A stretch of DNA of 64,000 bases from Rhodobacterales bacterium HKCCE2091 (GCA_015689685.1 WVSL01000004.1:308814-372813); one strand, 5' to 3'; shown: positions 15,283-25,113, counted from the stretch's first letter. The notes: a model not told the origin generated them from the sequence alone. Made by a program: numbers and translations.

Positions 15283-17355
15283 TTACGCGGCGATGAGGCC
15301 CATGCTTTCCAGCGTCAGCAGGACCTGCTGCGCGCAGTAGTCGACCTCGGTGCCCTCGGTGTCGACCACGAGCTCCGGCTGTTCCGGCGCTTCGTAGGGG
15401 TCGGAGATACCGGTGAACTCCTTGATCTTGCCCTCGCGCGCGAGCTTGTAGAGCCCCTTGCGGTCGCGGCGTTCGCATTCCTCGAGGCTGGTCGCGACGT
15501 GGACCTCAACGAAGGCGCCGAAGTCCTCGACCATCTCGCGCACGGCACGGCGGGTGGCCGTGTAGGGCGCGATCGGGGCGCAGATGGCGATGCCGCCGTT
15601 CTTCGTGATCTCGGAGGCGACGTAGCCGATCCGGCGGATGTTGATGTCGCGGTGTTCCTTGGAGAAGCCGAGTTCGGAGGACAGGTGCTTCCGCACCACG
15701 TCACCGTCGAGCAGCGTCACCGGGCGGCCGCCCATCTCCATCAGCTTGACCATGATCGCGTTGGCGATGGTCGACTTGCCGGAGCCGGAGAGGCCGGTGA
15801 AGAACACGGTGAAGCCCTGCTTCGACCGCGGCGGACGGGTGCGGCGCAGCTCGTTCACCACCTCGGGGAAGGAGAACCACTCGGGGATCTCGAGCCCCTC
15901 GGCCAGGCGGCGGCGAAGCTCGGTGCCGGAGATGTTGAGGACGGTCGCGCCGTCCTCGACCTCGTCCGCGGGCTCGTACTGGGCGCGTTCCTGCACGTAG
16001 ACCATGTGCTTGAAGTCGACCATCTCGATGCCGATTTCCGCGGCGTGCTGGCGGAACAGGTCCTGCGCGTCGTAGGGGCCGTAGAAGTCCTGCCCCTGGC
16101 TGTTCTTGCCCGGGCCGGCGTGGTCGCGGCCGACGATCATGTGGGTGCAGCCGTGGTTCTTGCGGATGATCCCGTGCCAGACGGCCTCGCGCGGGCCGGC
16201 CATGCGCATGGCGAGGTTCAGGAGGCTCATCGTGGTGGTGGCCGACGGGTACTTGTCGAGCACCGCCTCGTAGCAGCGGACGCGGGTGAAGTGGTCCACG
16301 TCGCCCGGCTTGGTCATGCCGACGACCGGGTGGATCAGCAGGTTGGCCTGCGCTTCCTTCGCGGCGCGGAAGGTCAGTTCCTGGTGCGCGCGGTGGAGCG
16401 GGTTGCGGGTCTGGAACGCGACCACGCGGCGCCAGCCGAGCTTGCGGAAATAGGCGCGGAGTTCGTTCGGCGTGTCGCGGCGGGCGCGGAAGTCGTAGTG
16501 CGTCGGCGGCGTGATGCCGGTGATCGGGCCGCCGAGGTAGACCGGGCCGGCCTGGTTGTGCAGGTAGTAGACCGCCGGGTGGGCCTGGTCATCGGCGCCG
16601 TAGACCTTCTCGGCCTCGCGGGCCTTGTCCGGGCTCCACTTGTCGGTGACGGACAGGATGGCGAGGATCACGCCTTCCTGGTCGCGCAGCGCGATGTCCT
16701 GGCCTTCCTCGATCCCGTCGGCGAAGGCCTGGCTCACGTCGAGCGTGATCGGCATCGGCCAGAGCGATCCGTCGGCGAGGCGCATGTTCTCGACCACGCC
16801 GTCGTAATCCTCTTCCGTCAGGAAGCCCTTCAGCGGCGAGAAGCCACCGTTCATCAGGAGTTCGAGGTCGCAGATCTGGCGCGGCGACAGGTCCCAGGAC
16901 GGCAGGTCGGCGGCTTCGAGCTTCAGTTTCTGCGCGCTCTCGTAGGAGACGTAGAGTTCGGGCACGGGGGCGAGGGGTTGGGAGGGCATGGCATCGGTCC
17001 TGTACTTGTTCGGGCGAAGGTTGATCTCCGTGCCGGTCAGCTCGGCGTGGAGGGCGTTGTATTCCTGCAGTTTCCGGGCGAGGAACCGGTCGACGAGCCG
17101 GGACTTCTCGGCCGCGCCGCGGGGCGTGAGGGCATAGGTGAAGCGCGCCCGACGGTCCGGCCCGGCGCGTTCCGAGACCCGGACGAGCCCCGCCGCCGTC
17201 ACCGCCCGCAGGTAGGCGTTGAGCCTCCCGAGGCTGATCCCGAGCGCACCGGCCGTGGCCCGCTGCGACGCCTCGGGCGCGGCGTCGAGCTGGCGCAGGA
17301 GCCGGAACAGCTCGTCGCCTTCGGGCAGGTGCAGGGCGGGATCGGGGGCAGTCAT
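15283..17355 (-). CDS. MarR-type winged helix fused to sulfate adenylyltransferase/APS kinase
   Basis: This single open frame of 690 codons contains three domains. Residues about 12-108 match EPS-associated MarR-type winged-helix regulators (LGISLGRLNAYLRAVTAAGL, ALTPRGAAEKSRL, FLARKLQEYNAL). Residues 123-510 are ATP sulfurylase, with QTRNPLHRAH at 315-324 and GRDHAGPG at 409-416. Residues 513-690 are APS kinase, with P-loop GLSGSGKST at 521-529. Together the enzymes make PAPS from sulfate. The enzyme alone would be 568 residues from Met123 (16989), which has its own AGGA site, so both a fusion and a shorter enzyme may be made. A palindrome lies just upstream of the first start. The first start has only a weak ribosome site. 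Confidence 0.7.
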   Translation of the reverse strand: MTAPDPALHLPEGDELFRLLRQLDAAPEASQRATAGALGISLGRLNAYLRAVTAAGLVRVSERAGPDRRARFTYALTPRGAAEKSRLVDRFLARKLQEYNALHAELTGTEINLRPNKYRTDAMPSQPLAPVPELYVSYESAQKLKLEAADLPSWDLSPRQICDLELLMNGGFSPLKGFLTEEDYDGVVENMRLADGSLWPMPITLDVSQAFADGIEEGQDIALRDQEGVILAILSVTDKWSPDKAREAEKVYGADDQAHPAVYYLHNQAGPVYLGGPITGITPPTHYDFRARRDTPNELRAYFRKLGWRRVVAFQTRNPLHRAHQELTFRAAKEAQANLLIHPVVGMTKPGDVDHFTRVRCYEAVLDKYPSATTTMSLLNLAMRMAGPREAVWHGIIRKNHGCTHMIVGRDHAGPGKNSQGQDFYGPYDAQDLFRQHAAEIGIEMVDFKHMVYVQERAQYEPADEVEDGATVLNISGTELRRRLAEGLEIPEWFSFPEVVNELRRTRPPRSKQGFTVFFTGLSGSGKSTIANAIMVKLMEMGGRPVTLLDGDVVRKHLSSELGFSKEHRDINIRRIGYVASEITKNGGIAICAPIAPYTATRRAVREMVEDFGAFVEVHVATSLEECERRDRKGLYKLAREGKIKEFTGISDPYEAPEQPELVVDTEGTEVDYCAQQVLLTLESMGLIAA
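16987..17001 (-). promoter_or_regulatory. Internal ribosome site and ATG for a stand-alone PAPS synthetase
   Basis: Within the fused frame, ATG at 16989 (residue 123) is preceded by AGGA (plus 16998-17001) with an 8-nt gap. Translation from here yields 568 residues beginning MPSQPLAPVP, the normal size of the bifunctional enzyme. The upstream 122 codons would then be a separate cistron lacking a stop. The sequence cannot decide which product dominates. Confidence 0.5.
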
Positions 17356-17371
17356 CGACAGGCGACTCGGT

Positions 17372-17393
17372 ATGTGTTCACGGCTGAACGCAT
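17372..17393. promoter_or_regulatory. Palindromic operator before the MarR-PAPS synthetase gene
   Basis: The 22-bp element ATGTGTTCACGGCTGAACGC plus AT has arms ATG-GTTCA and TGAAC-CAT (8 of 9 positions paired) around CGGC. It ends 17 bp before the fused gene's ATG, where a -10 or start site would lie. This is the size and symmetry expected of a MarR-family dimer site, so autoregulation by the fused domain is a plausible inference. Confidence 0.5.
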
Positions 17394-17504
17394 TTCACAT
17401 CTCGCAGTCGCAGAAAACCCCCCAATCCTGCGGCAACATATCGTTTCGGTAGCGTTGACGGTGGCGTCGGCGGTCGCGTCGACGGCCCTGCCGTGGCGCA
17501 GGGC

Positions 17505-18026
17505 TCAGGTCGCGGCTTCGCCGTGGGAACCGCCGGAGCCGTCGCCGGATGCCTCGATCACCGAGAAGGAACCGTCCGATTCCAGAACCACCGCCGCGAT
17601 CCCGTCGAAGCCCTCGTGCCCGGCGGTGCGGGCGACCGTCCGCAACTCGTCCGCCGTCACGCGCGTGCGGCGCATCGCATCGCGCAGAAGCTCCCCGTTC
17701 CGCACCAGTAGCGTGGGTTCGGACCGCACCGCGCGGGCGAAGGCGGGCCAGCGGACCGAGAGGAACGCCACGAGGAATTGCAGCCCGATCAGCAGGGCCA
17801 GCGCGACCATGCCCTCGGCCAGCGCGACGGTCTTGGACAGGAGGATGGTGGCGAGGGTCGAGCCGATCGCGATGGTGACGACGAGATCGAAGGCGTTCAG
17901 CTTCGCCAGCGTGCGCTTGCCGGACACCCGGAGCGCGCCGACGAGGTAGACGTAGGCCAGCGCGCCGACGATCACGGTGCGCAGGATCCCGTCCCACCCC
18001 TGGAAGAACATCCCGGACCAGTCCAC
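17505..18026 (-). CDS. DUF421 (YetF/YcaP-like) membrane protein
   Basis: This 173-residue inner-membrane protein has three N-terminal helices (about 15-35, 45-65, 68-90) and a soluble C-terminal DUF421 domain. Family patterns are present: RVSGKRTLAKLNAFDLVVTI and EPTLLVRNGELL. The function of the family is unknown. The start is GTG at 18026, with GGGAGGA upstream. It lies between trxB and the PAPS synthetase gene on the same strand. Confidence 0.8.
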   Translation of the reverse strand: MDWSGMFFQGWDGILRTVIVGALAYVYLVGALRVSGKRTLAKLNAFDLVVTIAIGSTLATILLSKTVALAEGMVALALLIGLQFLVAFLSVRWPAFARAVRSEPTLLVRNGELLRDAMRRTRVTADELRTVARTAGHEGFDGIAAVVLESDGSFSVIEASGDGSGGSHGEAAT

Positions 18027-18089
18027 GGCGGATCCTCCCGATCAGGTCCGACCGAACCGGCGGGGCGTTTCCCGCCGGCCCGGAAAGGG

Positions 18090-19208
<1,119 letters not shown>

Positions 19209-19379
19209 TCACGCGGATCGGGTCGGCGGGACGCGGCGTTCTTCACGGGCCGGTGGGGTGCTGGGCCAAGGGGCAGCGGAAGGGCCTTGCGCCCGGAGGC
19301 TGCGCACGATTATTGCGCAGGGTCGAAATATTTGTTCTAAAAAGCGCGCGTTGACGCAATCGCAAACGGAGAAGCAGGA

Positions 19380-19880
19380 ATGGCGGCGAGCAGGCTCGAT
19401 GACATCGACCGGAAGATCCTCGCCGAGTTGCAGGCCGACGGACGCATGACCAACGTCGAACTGGCGCGCCGGGTCGGCATATCCGCCCCGCCCTGCCTGC
19501 GCCGCGTGCGGGTACTGGAGGAGGCCGGGCTGATCCGGGGCTACCACGCCGAGGTCGACGCGCGGCTCCTGGGATTCGAGGTCTCGGTCTTCGCGCTGGT
19601 CGGGTTGCACAGCCAGGCCGAGGCCGACCTCAAGGCGTTCGAGCAGCTTTGCGAGAACTGGCCCCTGGTCCGCGAATGCCACATGCTAAACGGCGAGATC
19701 GACTTCATCCTGAAATGCGTCGCACCGGACCTGTCCACCTTCCAGTCGTTCCTGACCGAACAGCTCACCTCGGCCCCGAACGTCGCCAGCGTCCGCACCT
19801 CGCTGGTGATCCGGCGCGCGAAGGACGAGCCCGGCGTGCCCTTCGACGTGATCGAGGACCGGCTGAGCCGGATGGCCTGA
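19380..19880 (+). CDS. Lrp/AsnC-family transcriptional regulator
   Basis: This is a 166-residue regulator. An N-terminal helix-turn-helix lies at about 6-60 (LDDIDRKILAELQADGRMTN, ELARRVGISAPPCLRRV) and a C-terminal RAM/ligand-binding domain at about 68-150. Members sense amino acids and bind near their own promoters. It is divergent from trxB. The AT-rich stretch just upstream (about 19310-19345) is a possible binding region. The start ATG follows a purine-rich GGAGAAGCAGGA. Confidence 0.9.
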   Translation: MAASRLDDIDRKILAELQADGRMTNVELARRVGISAPPCLRRVRVLEEAGLIRGYHAEVDARLLGFEVSVFALVGLHSQAEADLKAFEQLCENWPLVRECHMLNGEIDFILKCVAPDLSTFQSFLTEQLTSAPNVASVRTSLVIRRAKDEPGVPFDVIEDRLSRMA

Positions 19881-19884
19881 CCCC

Positions 19885-21723
19885 GTGCTGACCGACCGGA
19901 CGATCCCGCAGGCGTTCCAGCGGGCGCAGGCGCTGCATCGCGCCGGCCGGTCGGACGAGGCACTGGCGCTCTATTCCCAGATCCTGATGGCCCGGCCCGA
20001 CACGCCGCAGGTCCACTACCAGGTCGGACGGCTGCATGCCGCCGGGGGGCGGACCGAAAAGGCCGTCGCGGCCTTCGCCAAGGCGCTGGCCGGTCTGCCG
20101 GGGGAAAAGGCGGTCTGGCAGAGCTTTCTGGCCGCGTTGCCCGCCGAGGGGGCTCAGGCGGCGCTCGCACCCGCGCTGAAGGCTGCGGGGGCCGGGACCG
20201 TGGCGGCCCGCGCCGCCCACGGCACCGCGCTCTGGTCGCTGCGCCGGTCGTCTCTGGCGGAACCGCTCCTGCGCTCCGCCGAGGCCGATGGCGCGGAGGT
20301 GGCCCTGCGCCCGCTGGCCGAGTTGCTGGCCGAAACCGGCCGGCCCGACGAGGCGGAGGCGCGGCTCGCGGCGCTGCCGAAGAAGACCCCGGAGGATTGG
20401 CAGGCGCTCGCCCGGCTGAGGGCCCGGCTGCGCCGCCCCGGCCCCGCGCAGGAGGCATTGCAGAAGGCCGGGTTGCCGCGGCGGGACCGCGTGCGCGCCC
20501 GGTCGGACCTGGCCGAGACCCTGTCGCAGGAAAACGAGACCGGGGCCGCGCTGGCGGTCATGGGCGACCTCGTCCGGTCGCTGCCGAACGCCGCCGGCCC
20601 GCGCCTGCAACGGGCGCAGATGTACCAGAGCCTTGGCGATTTCGACCGCGCCGACGAAGACCTGGCCCGTGCGATGGCGCTGGAACCGGCGAACGGAGAG
20701 GTCTACCGCGCCTGGTGCGGCGCGCGGAAGGTCGCGGCCGACGACCCGGTGCTGGAACGGATGCAGGCGGCGCTGAGGGCCGATGGCGAGCCGCCCGAAT
20801 CCCGGCTGCGGCTGCATTTCGCGCTGGCCAAGGCGCTGTTCGACCTCGGCCGCGACGACGAGGCCTTCGACCGGCTGGACGAGGCCAACGGGATGCAGCG
20901 CGCGCTGGTACCCTACGATTTCGACGCCGATGTCGTGGCGGCACGGCAGATGTTCACGGCGTTCCGTCGGCATCTTGCGGTGCGGACGCCGGAGGGGCCG
21001 GAGGACCTCGCGATCTTCGTCACCGGCCTGCCGCGGTCGGGCACGACGCTGGTCGAGACGATCTTCGCCGCGCACAGCGCCGTCACCGCCGGGGGCGAGA
21101 TGGGTTACCTGCGCGAGGCGCTGTCGCCCGCAATGGACGCGCTGTCGCTCGGCCTGCCGCCGGGGGACGGGGCGTTCGGCGAGGCGGGCGCGCGCTACCT
21201 CGCGCTGGCCCGGCGCCATGCCGGCACGGACGGCGCCTTCACCGACAAGGCCATCGGCACCTTCACCCGCATCGGCCATGCCGCGCTGGCGCTGCCCGGG
21301 GCGCGGTTCTTCGTGCTCGACCGCGATCCGCGCGATGTCGGCCTGTCGCTCTACCGCAACCTGTTCCGCGAGGGCCTGCACCGGTTTTCCAACGACCTGC
21401 GCGACATCGGCCGTTACATCCGCCTGATGGAGGCGATCGTCGCGGCGTGGGAGACGTTGCTGCCGGGGCTGGTGCGCCGGGTCGGCTACGACGCGCTGAC
21501 GGCCGATCCGGCGACGGAAATCCCCGCGCTCGTCGCCGATGCGGGCCTGCCGTGGGAAGAGGCCTGCCTCGCCCCGCACAAGGCCGAACGGCGGGTCGAG
21601 ACGCTGAGCTTCGCGCAGGTGCGCCAGCCAATCTACCGCACCTCGGTCGAAGGGTGGCGGCGGTTCGAGCATCGCCTCGGCCCGCTTGCGGAGGGGCTGG
21701 AGACGCGGGTGGAGGTTCTCTAG
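19885..21723 (+). CDS. TPR-domain sulfotransferase
   Basis: This is a 612-residue protein. The N-terminal two thirds (about 5-345) are alanine-rich TPR-like helical repeats (AGRSDEALALYSQILMARPD; SLGDFDRADEDLARAMALEP). The C-terminal third is a sulfotransferase with the PAPS 5'-phosphosulfate loop GLPRSGTTL at 381-389 and a 3'-phosphate motif FFVLDRDPRDVGLSLYRN. It transfers sulfate from PAPS to an unknown acceptor. The GTG start lies 4 bp after the Lrp stop, suggesting co-transcription. PAPS would come from the synthetase 2.5 kb away. Confidence 0.85.
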   Translation: MLTDRTIPQAFQRAQALHRAGRSDEALALYSQILMARPDTPQVHYQVGRLHAAGGRTEKAVAAFAKALAGLPGEKAVWQSFLAALPAEGAQAALAPALKAAGAGTVAARAAHGTALWSLRRSSLAEPLLRSAEADGAEVALRPLAELLAETGRPDEAEARLAALPKKTPEDWQALARLRARLRRPGPAQEALQKAGLPRRDRVRARSDLAETLSQENETGAALAVMGDLVRSLPNAAGPRLQRAQMYQSLGDFDRADEDLARAMALEPANGEVYRAWCGARKVAADDPVLERMQAALRADGEPPESRLRLHFALAKALFDLGRDDEAFDRLDEANGMQRALVPYDFDADVVAARQMFTAFRRHLAVRTPEGPEDLAIFVTGLPRSGTTLVETIFAAHSAVTAGGEMGYLREALSPAMDALSLGLPPGDGAFGEAGARYLALARRHAGTDGAFTDKAIGTFTRIGHAALALPGARFFVLDRDPRDVGLSLYRNLFREGLHRFSNDLRDIGRYIRLMEAIVAAWETLLPGLVRRVGYDALTADPATEIPALVADAGLPWEEACLAPHKAERRVETLSFAQVRQPIYRTSVEGWRRFEHRLGPLAEGLETRVEVL

Positions 21724-21878
21724 GTCGGATCGCGGGCCGGGGTCGTGCCTGTGACTGCCGGTGCGATCCGGAGCGGTTGACCCGAGGTCGGGGCGACATC
21801 GCCCGCGCGGACTGGCTGCCCCAGTTCATGCGCCGGGTCGCATCCCCCCCGAATGCGAAGAGCGTCAGCCCAAACGCG

Positions 21879-21902
21879 AAAAACGCGGCCGTTCTGGCCG
21901 CG
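21879..21902 (-). terminator. Terminator of the 43-residue protein gene
   Basis: On the minus strand CGCGGCC (plus 21896-21902) pairs with GGCCGCG (plus 21884-21890) around a 5-nt loop, followed by five T residues (plus 21879-21883). It lies 28 bp past the small gene's stop and on the same strand, which supports that gene being real. The sulfotransferase (plus strand) also converges here. Confidence 0.7.
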
Positions 21903-21929
21903 CTTCCGCAAGCGTCCGACATGGTGCCC

Positions 21930-22061
21930 TCAGCCGGCGTCGGTCGGGTTTTCCGTCCGGGTACCGGCGTTTTCCGCCTTGGGCGCACGCGCCCAGGGCA
22001 TCTTGACCTCGTGGTGCCGGCTTTCAGCCAGGACCAGGTCCATCCAGCGCCGAGGCTTCAT
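21930..22061 (-). CDS. Small basic protein, 43 residues
   Basis: The reading frame starts MKPRRWMDLVLAESRHHEVK, continues MPWARAPKA and ends NPTDAG. AGGA lies 9 nt before the ATG at 22061 and an intrinsic terminator follows the stop. I recall short proteins of this MKPxRWM...PWxR pattern in other Rhodobacterales, but I know no function. The N-terminal half is probably an amphipathic helix. A longer reading upstream in the same frame is possible but has no better ribosome site. Confidence 0.6.
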   Translation of the reverse strand: MKPRRWMDLVLAESRHHEVKMPWARAPKAENAGTRTENPTDAG

Positions 22062-22332
22062 TTCGGGGGTTCCTGCCATTCCTGTGACCATCCGTTTCCC
22101 GGAAGGAACCAATCGGCCCGCGCTTTGACGGAGGTTTCGCGCCACCGCACTAATTTCGCGTGAATCCACAGGCGTGGGACCATCGAACTTGGATTGCATT
22201 CTTCCGGGTCTTTTCAACGATTTTTGCAAGAATCCTCGGAGAATATGGCAAAAAGATGGCACGCTGGCGAGCGAATATCCACAATTGCACACACAGGGCT
22301 GTCCCGTCACACCGCGGCGCGCATGGTCGCGG
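22062..22332. other. AT-rich intergenic region before the small gene
   Basis: These 271 bp are far lower in GC than their surroundings. They lie between pgeF (ending at 22333) and the small gene, both on the minus strand, so they probably hold the small gene's promoter and leader. A spaced inverted repeat TTTTTGC (22221-22227) / GCAAAAA (22248-22254) encloses TCCTCGGA. I could not settle on a -35/-10 pair. Confidence 0.4.
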
Positions 22333-23112
22333 TCAGAGGCGGATGGCGGAGATCAGGCGGCCGTAGTCGGCCTCGCCCGAATGGGTCGCGCGGCGGTAGG
22401 AGTAGAACCGGGCGGGATCGGAGTAGGTGCAGTGGCGGGTCCAGAACGCCTCGGCCACGCCGGCGGCGCGCAGGCGCTTGAGACCGTAGCCGGGCAGGTC
22501 GAACTGGTACTTTCCGGGCACGCCGTTGACGAAGAACCGGCCGTTGTCGGGATCGTCGTCCATGAAGCGTTCGAGGAATTCCTGCCCGACCTCGTACGCC
22601 TGCTGGCTGATCGACGGGCCGACGACGGCTCGGATGCGGGCCACCTGCGCCCCGGCCCGCTCCATCGCCTCCACCGCGGCTTCCAGCACGCCGTCGAACG
22701 CCCCGCGCCACCCGGCATGGACGGCGGCGACGACGCCCGCGTCGCGATCCGCCATCAGCACCGGCTGGCAGTCGGCGGTCAGGACGGCGACGGCGATGCC
22801 GGGTGTCGCGGTCACGAGCGCGTCGGCCTCGGGCCGGGTGCCGTCGAACGGGCCGTCGAGCGTGACGGCGCGGGCGGAATGGACCTGGTGGGCGGTCAGC
22901 AGGTGTTCCGGCGCGACACCCATCGCGCTGGCCACGCGGGTGCGGTTGAGCGCCACGATCTCGGTCTGGTCGGACGATCCGTGGCCGCAATTCAGGCCCT
23001 CGAACACGCCGGAGGACGCGCCGCCGGCGCGGGTGAAGAACCCGTGCGACACGCCGTCGAGCAGGTCGGACGTCACGGTTTCGAGGGCAGGCGCGGCGGT
23101 GGCCATGTTCAC
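22333..23112 (-). CDS. pgeF: Laccase-domain purine nucleoside phosphorylase/peptidoglycan editing factor
   Basis: This 259-residue YfiH/PgeF-family protein carries the metal-binding residues of the fold: His75 (AHQVHS), Cys115 (LTADCQPVL) and His132 (VHAGWRG). Family members act as broad nucleoside phosphorylases/deaminases, and PgeF edits incorrect muropeptide residues. The GTG at 23112 overlaps the upstream stop (GTGA) with GGAG 5 nt before it; an ATG two codons later is the alternative. It is the last gene of the lgt operon. Confidence 0.88.
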   Translation of the reverse strand: MNMATAAPALETVTSDLLDGVSHGFFTRAGGASSGVFEGLNCGHGSSDQTEIVALNRTRVASAMGVAPEHLLTAHQVHSARAVTLDGPFDGTRPEADALVTATPGIAVAVLTADCQPVLMADRDAGVVAAVHAGWRGAFDGVLEAAVEAMERAGAQVARIRAVVGPSISQQAYEVGQEFLERFMDDDPDNGRFFVNGVPGKYQFDLPGYGLKRLRAAGVAEAFWTRHCTYSDPARFYSYRRATHSGEADYGRLISAIRL

Positions 23113-24176
23113 GCGGGCTCCAGTCCTGGCGGCGGCGGGGCGCCGGTCGGGGTCAACCCGATCACCTTGAACAGGTTTCCCATTTCGTCGGGGTGCGTCA
23201 ACCGGCGCAGGGCCGCGAGGTGCTGGTCGCGCGCGGGGCCGCCGAGCCGTGCCGCCAGCGCATCGGCCCGTGCCGCGATGCCGAGCCGTTCCAGCACGAT
23301 CCCCTGCGGAACCGGACCGTGCCCCGCAGCCGGTTCCGCCGCCGACAAAATCGGGCCGAAGGCGACATGCGCGGTCAGGTCGGCTGCGCCGGGTTCGGCG
23401 AAGGGATCGGCATGGGCATGGCCGCGCACGGCCTGGAACGTGTCGCCGATGCTGGTGCGTTCGCCGTAGTCCACGATCAGCGCCGCGCCGCCGTGGGCCG
23501 CGATCCGCCGCCCGATCTCGGCGGCGATGGCCTCGGCGGGCGCACAGGTCTCGACGACCTGGCCCGGCTCGGTGTCGGCGAGCCGGTGGTCGAGCGCGGC
23601 GACCGGGGCAGGCGGGGCGAGGCCGATGGAAAGGCGGCCGTCCTTCAGCCCGACGACCCGTTCACGCCAGCCCTCGGCGACACGCTGGAACTGGCGCACG
23701 GGCAGGGCGTCGAAGAACTCGTTCGCCACGAGGAAAAGCGGCGCCTCGGGCAGGTCCGCGATGCCGTCGTGGACCCCGGGCGCATGACCCGCGAGGGTGT
23801 CCGCCTGGCGCGCGCGCAGGACCGGGGAGCTTTCGACGAGGCAGAGCGTCATCCCGGCGTGGAAGCCCGGCACCCGCGCCGTCGCGCGCAGGAGGTCGGC
23901 CATCAGCGTCCCGCGCCCCGGTCCGAGCTCCGCCAGCACGAAGGGCGCCGGTGCCCCCTGGTCGAGCCAGGCCTGCGCCAGCGCGAGGCCGAGGAGTTCG
24001 CCGAACATCTGGCTGATCTCGGGCGCGGTGGTGAAGTCCCCGGCGGCGCCGAGCGGGTCTCGGGTGGCGTAGTAGCCGTGATCGGGGTGATGCAGGCAGG
24101 CGGTCATGTACTCGGCCAGCGACAGCGGGCCGGTGCGGGCGACCTGGCGGGCGAGGATGTCCCCGAGCGGCGTCAC
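23109..24176 (-). CDS. NDUFAF7/MidA-type SAM-dependent methyltransferase
   Basis: This is a 355-residue COG1565 methyltransferase. The family N-terminus DPLGAAGDFTTAPEISQMFG and the SAM-binding LAELGPGRGTLMADLLR are visible. The mitochondrial homologue dimethylates an arginine of a complex I subunit. Complex I genes are in this window but far away, so the link is only suggestive. The GTG start at 24176 overlaps the lgt stop, and its own stop overlaps pgeF, so three genes are coupled. Confidence 0.88.
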   Translation of the reverse strand: MTPLGDILARQVARTGPLSLAEYMTACLHHPDHGYYATRDPLGAAGDFTTAPEISQMFGELLGLALAQAWLDQGAPAPFVLAELGPGRGTLMADLLRATARVPGFHAGMTLCLVESSPVLRARQADTLAGHAPGVHDGIADLPEAPLFLVANEFFDALPVRQFQRVAEGWRERVVGLKDGRLSIGLAPPAPVAALDHRLADTEPGQVVETCAPAEAIAAEIGRRIAAHGGAALIVDYGERTSIGDTFQAVRGHAHADPFAEPGAADLTAHVAFGPILSAAEPAAGHGPVPQGIVLERLGIAARADALAARLGGPARDQHLAALRRLTHPDEMGNLFKVIGLTPTGAPPPPGLEPA

Positions 24177-25087
24177 CGCGCGCGTCCCAGGAAGCCGTGC
24201 GCGACCAGGATCAGCCCGGCGGCGATCATCGGCAGCGACAGGAGCTGGCCCTGGGTCAGCCCGACTTCGCCGAGGCGGACGACGTGGCCCCAGGGGTTGC
24301 CCGGCGCGATGAACTGCGGGTCGGCCTGGCGGAACAGCTCCACGATCACGCGGGCGGTGCCGTAGCCAACGAGGAAGGTGCCGAAGACCGCGCCGCGGTG
24401 CTTCAGCCAGCGCAGGCCGAAGATGAGAAACAGGAGGATCGCGCCGAGCAGCAGCCCCTCCAGCCCGGCCTCGTAGAGCTGGGAGGGATGCCGCGCGCAG
24501 AGCACTTCGCCGCCGCGTTCGACGAGGCCCGCGGGGCCGGGGCAGTCCTGCGCGTAGGGGCCGGGGAAGATCACCGCCCAGGGCGCGTCGGACGGGCGGC
24601 CCCAGAGCTCGCCGTTGACGAAGTTGGCGAGCCGCCCGAGGAACAGGCCGGGCGTGGTGGCGACCGCCGCCGCGTCGCCGACACTGAGCACCGGAAGTTT
24701 CTGGGTCAGCGAGAAGGTCACGATGGCGACGACGACGCCGAGAAGGCCGCCGTGGAACGCCATGCCGCCTTCCCAGATCCGGAGCGCCTTGCCGAGCGTG
24801 AGCGGATCGTCGGCAGGCCAGTAGAACAGGACGTAGCCGAGCCGCCCGCCGACCACGACGCCGAGGATGATCCAGGTCAGGAGTCGTTCCACCTGCTCCG
24901 GCGTCATCGGGGCCGTGTCGCCGGGCCAGAGCCCGGGCTTCCGGACCAGCCAGACCACCATCCGCCAGCCGATCAGGATGCCGACGATGTAGGCCAGCGC
25001 GTACCAGCGCAGCGCGAAGGTGAAGGTGCCGACCGTGAACGAGAAGATCTCGGGCGATATGTCGGGGAAGTTCAGAACCGCCTGCAT
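24173..25087 (-). CDS. lgt: Prolipoprotein diacylglyceryl transferase
   Basis: This 304-residue inner-membrane enzyme transfers diacylglycerol to the lipobox cysteine of prolipoproteins. About seven membrane segments are present, and the Lgt signature GRLANFVNGELWG is at 151-163. It is the first gene of a three-gene operon with the methyltransferase and pgeF, and has a clear promoter facing away from ubiK. Confidence 0.95.
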   Translation of the reverse strand: MQAVLNFPDISPEIFSFTVGTFTFALRWYALAYIVGILIGWRMVVWLVRKPGLWPGDTAPMTPEQVERLLTWIILGVVVGGRLGYVLFYWPADDPLTLGKALRIWEGGMAFHGGLLGVVVAIVTFSLTQKLPVLSVGDAAAVATTPGLFLGRLANFVNGELWGRPSDAPWAVIFPGPYAQDCPGPAGLVERGGEVLCARHPSQLYEAGLEGLLLGAILLFLIFGLRWLKHRGAVFGTFLVGYGTARVIVELFRQADPQFIAPGNPWGHVVRLGEVGLTQGQLLSLPMIAAGLILVAHGFLGRAR

Positions 25088-25113
25088 GCCACGTCTCCCG
25101 CGTGTCCGGGGCC

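Noticed and set aside
15265..17949. Long plus-strand reading frame opposite the PAPS synthetase
   Set aside because: It is the shadow of a well-identified enzyme with conserved motifs on the minus strand; high GC keeps the antisense frame open. It has no ribosome site or recognisable domain.
21263..21988. Minus-strand frame with a hydrophobic start (AARTAAFFAFGLTLFAFGG)
   Set aside because: It continues far into the antisense of the sulfotransferase with Arg/Pro-rich sequence. The hydrophobic part comes from the reverse complement of the terminator hairpin region.
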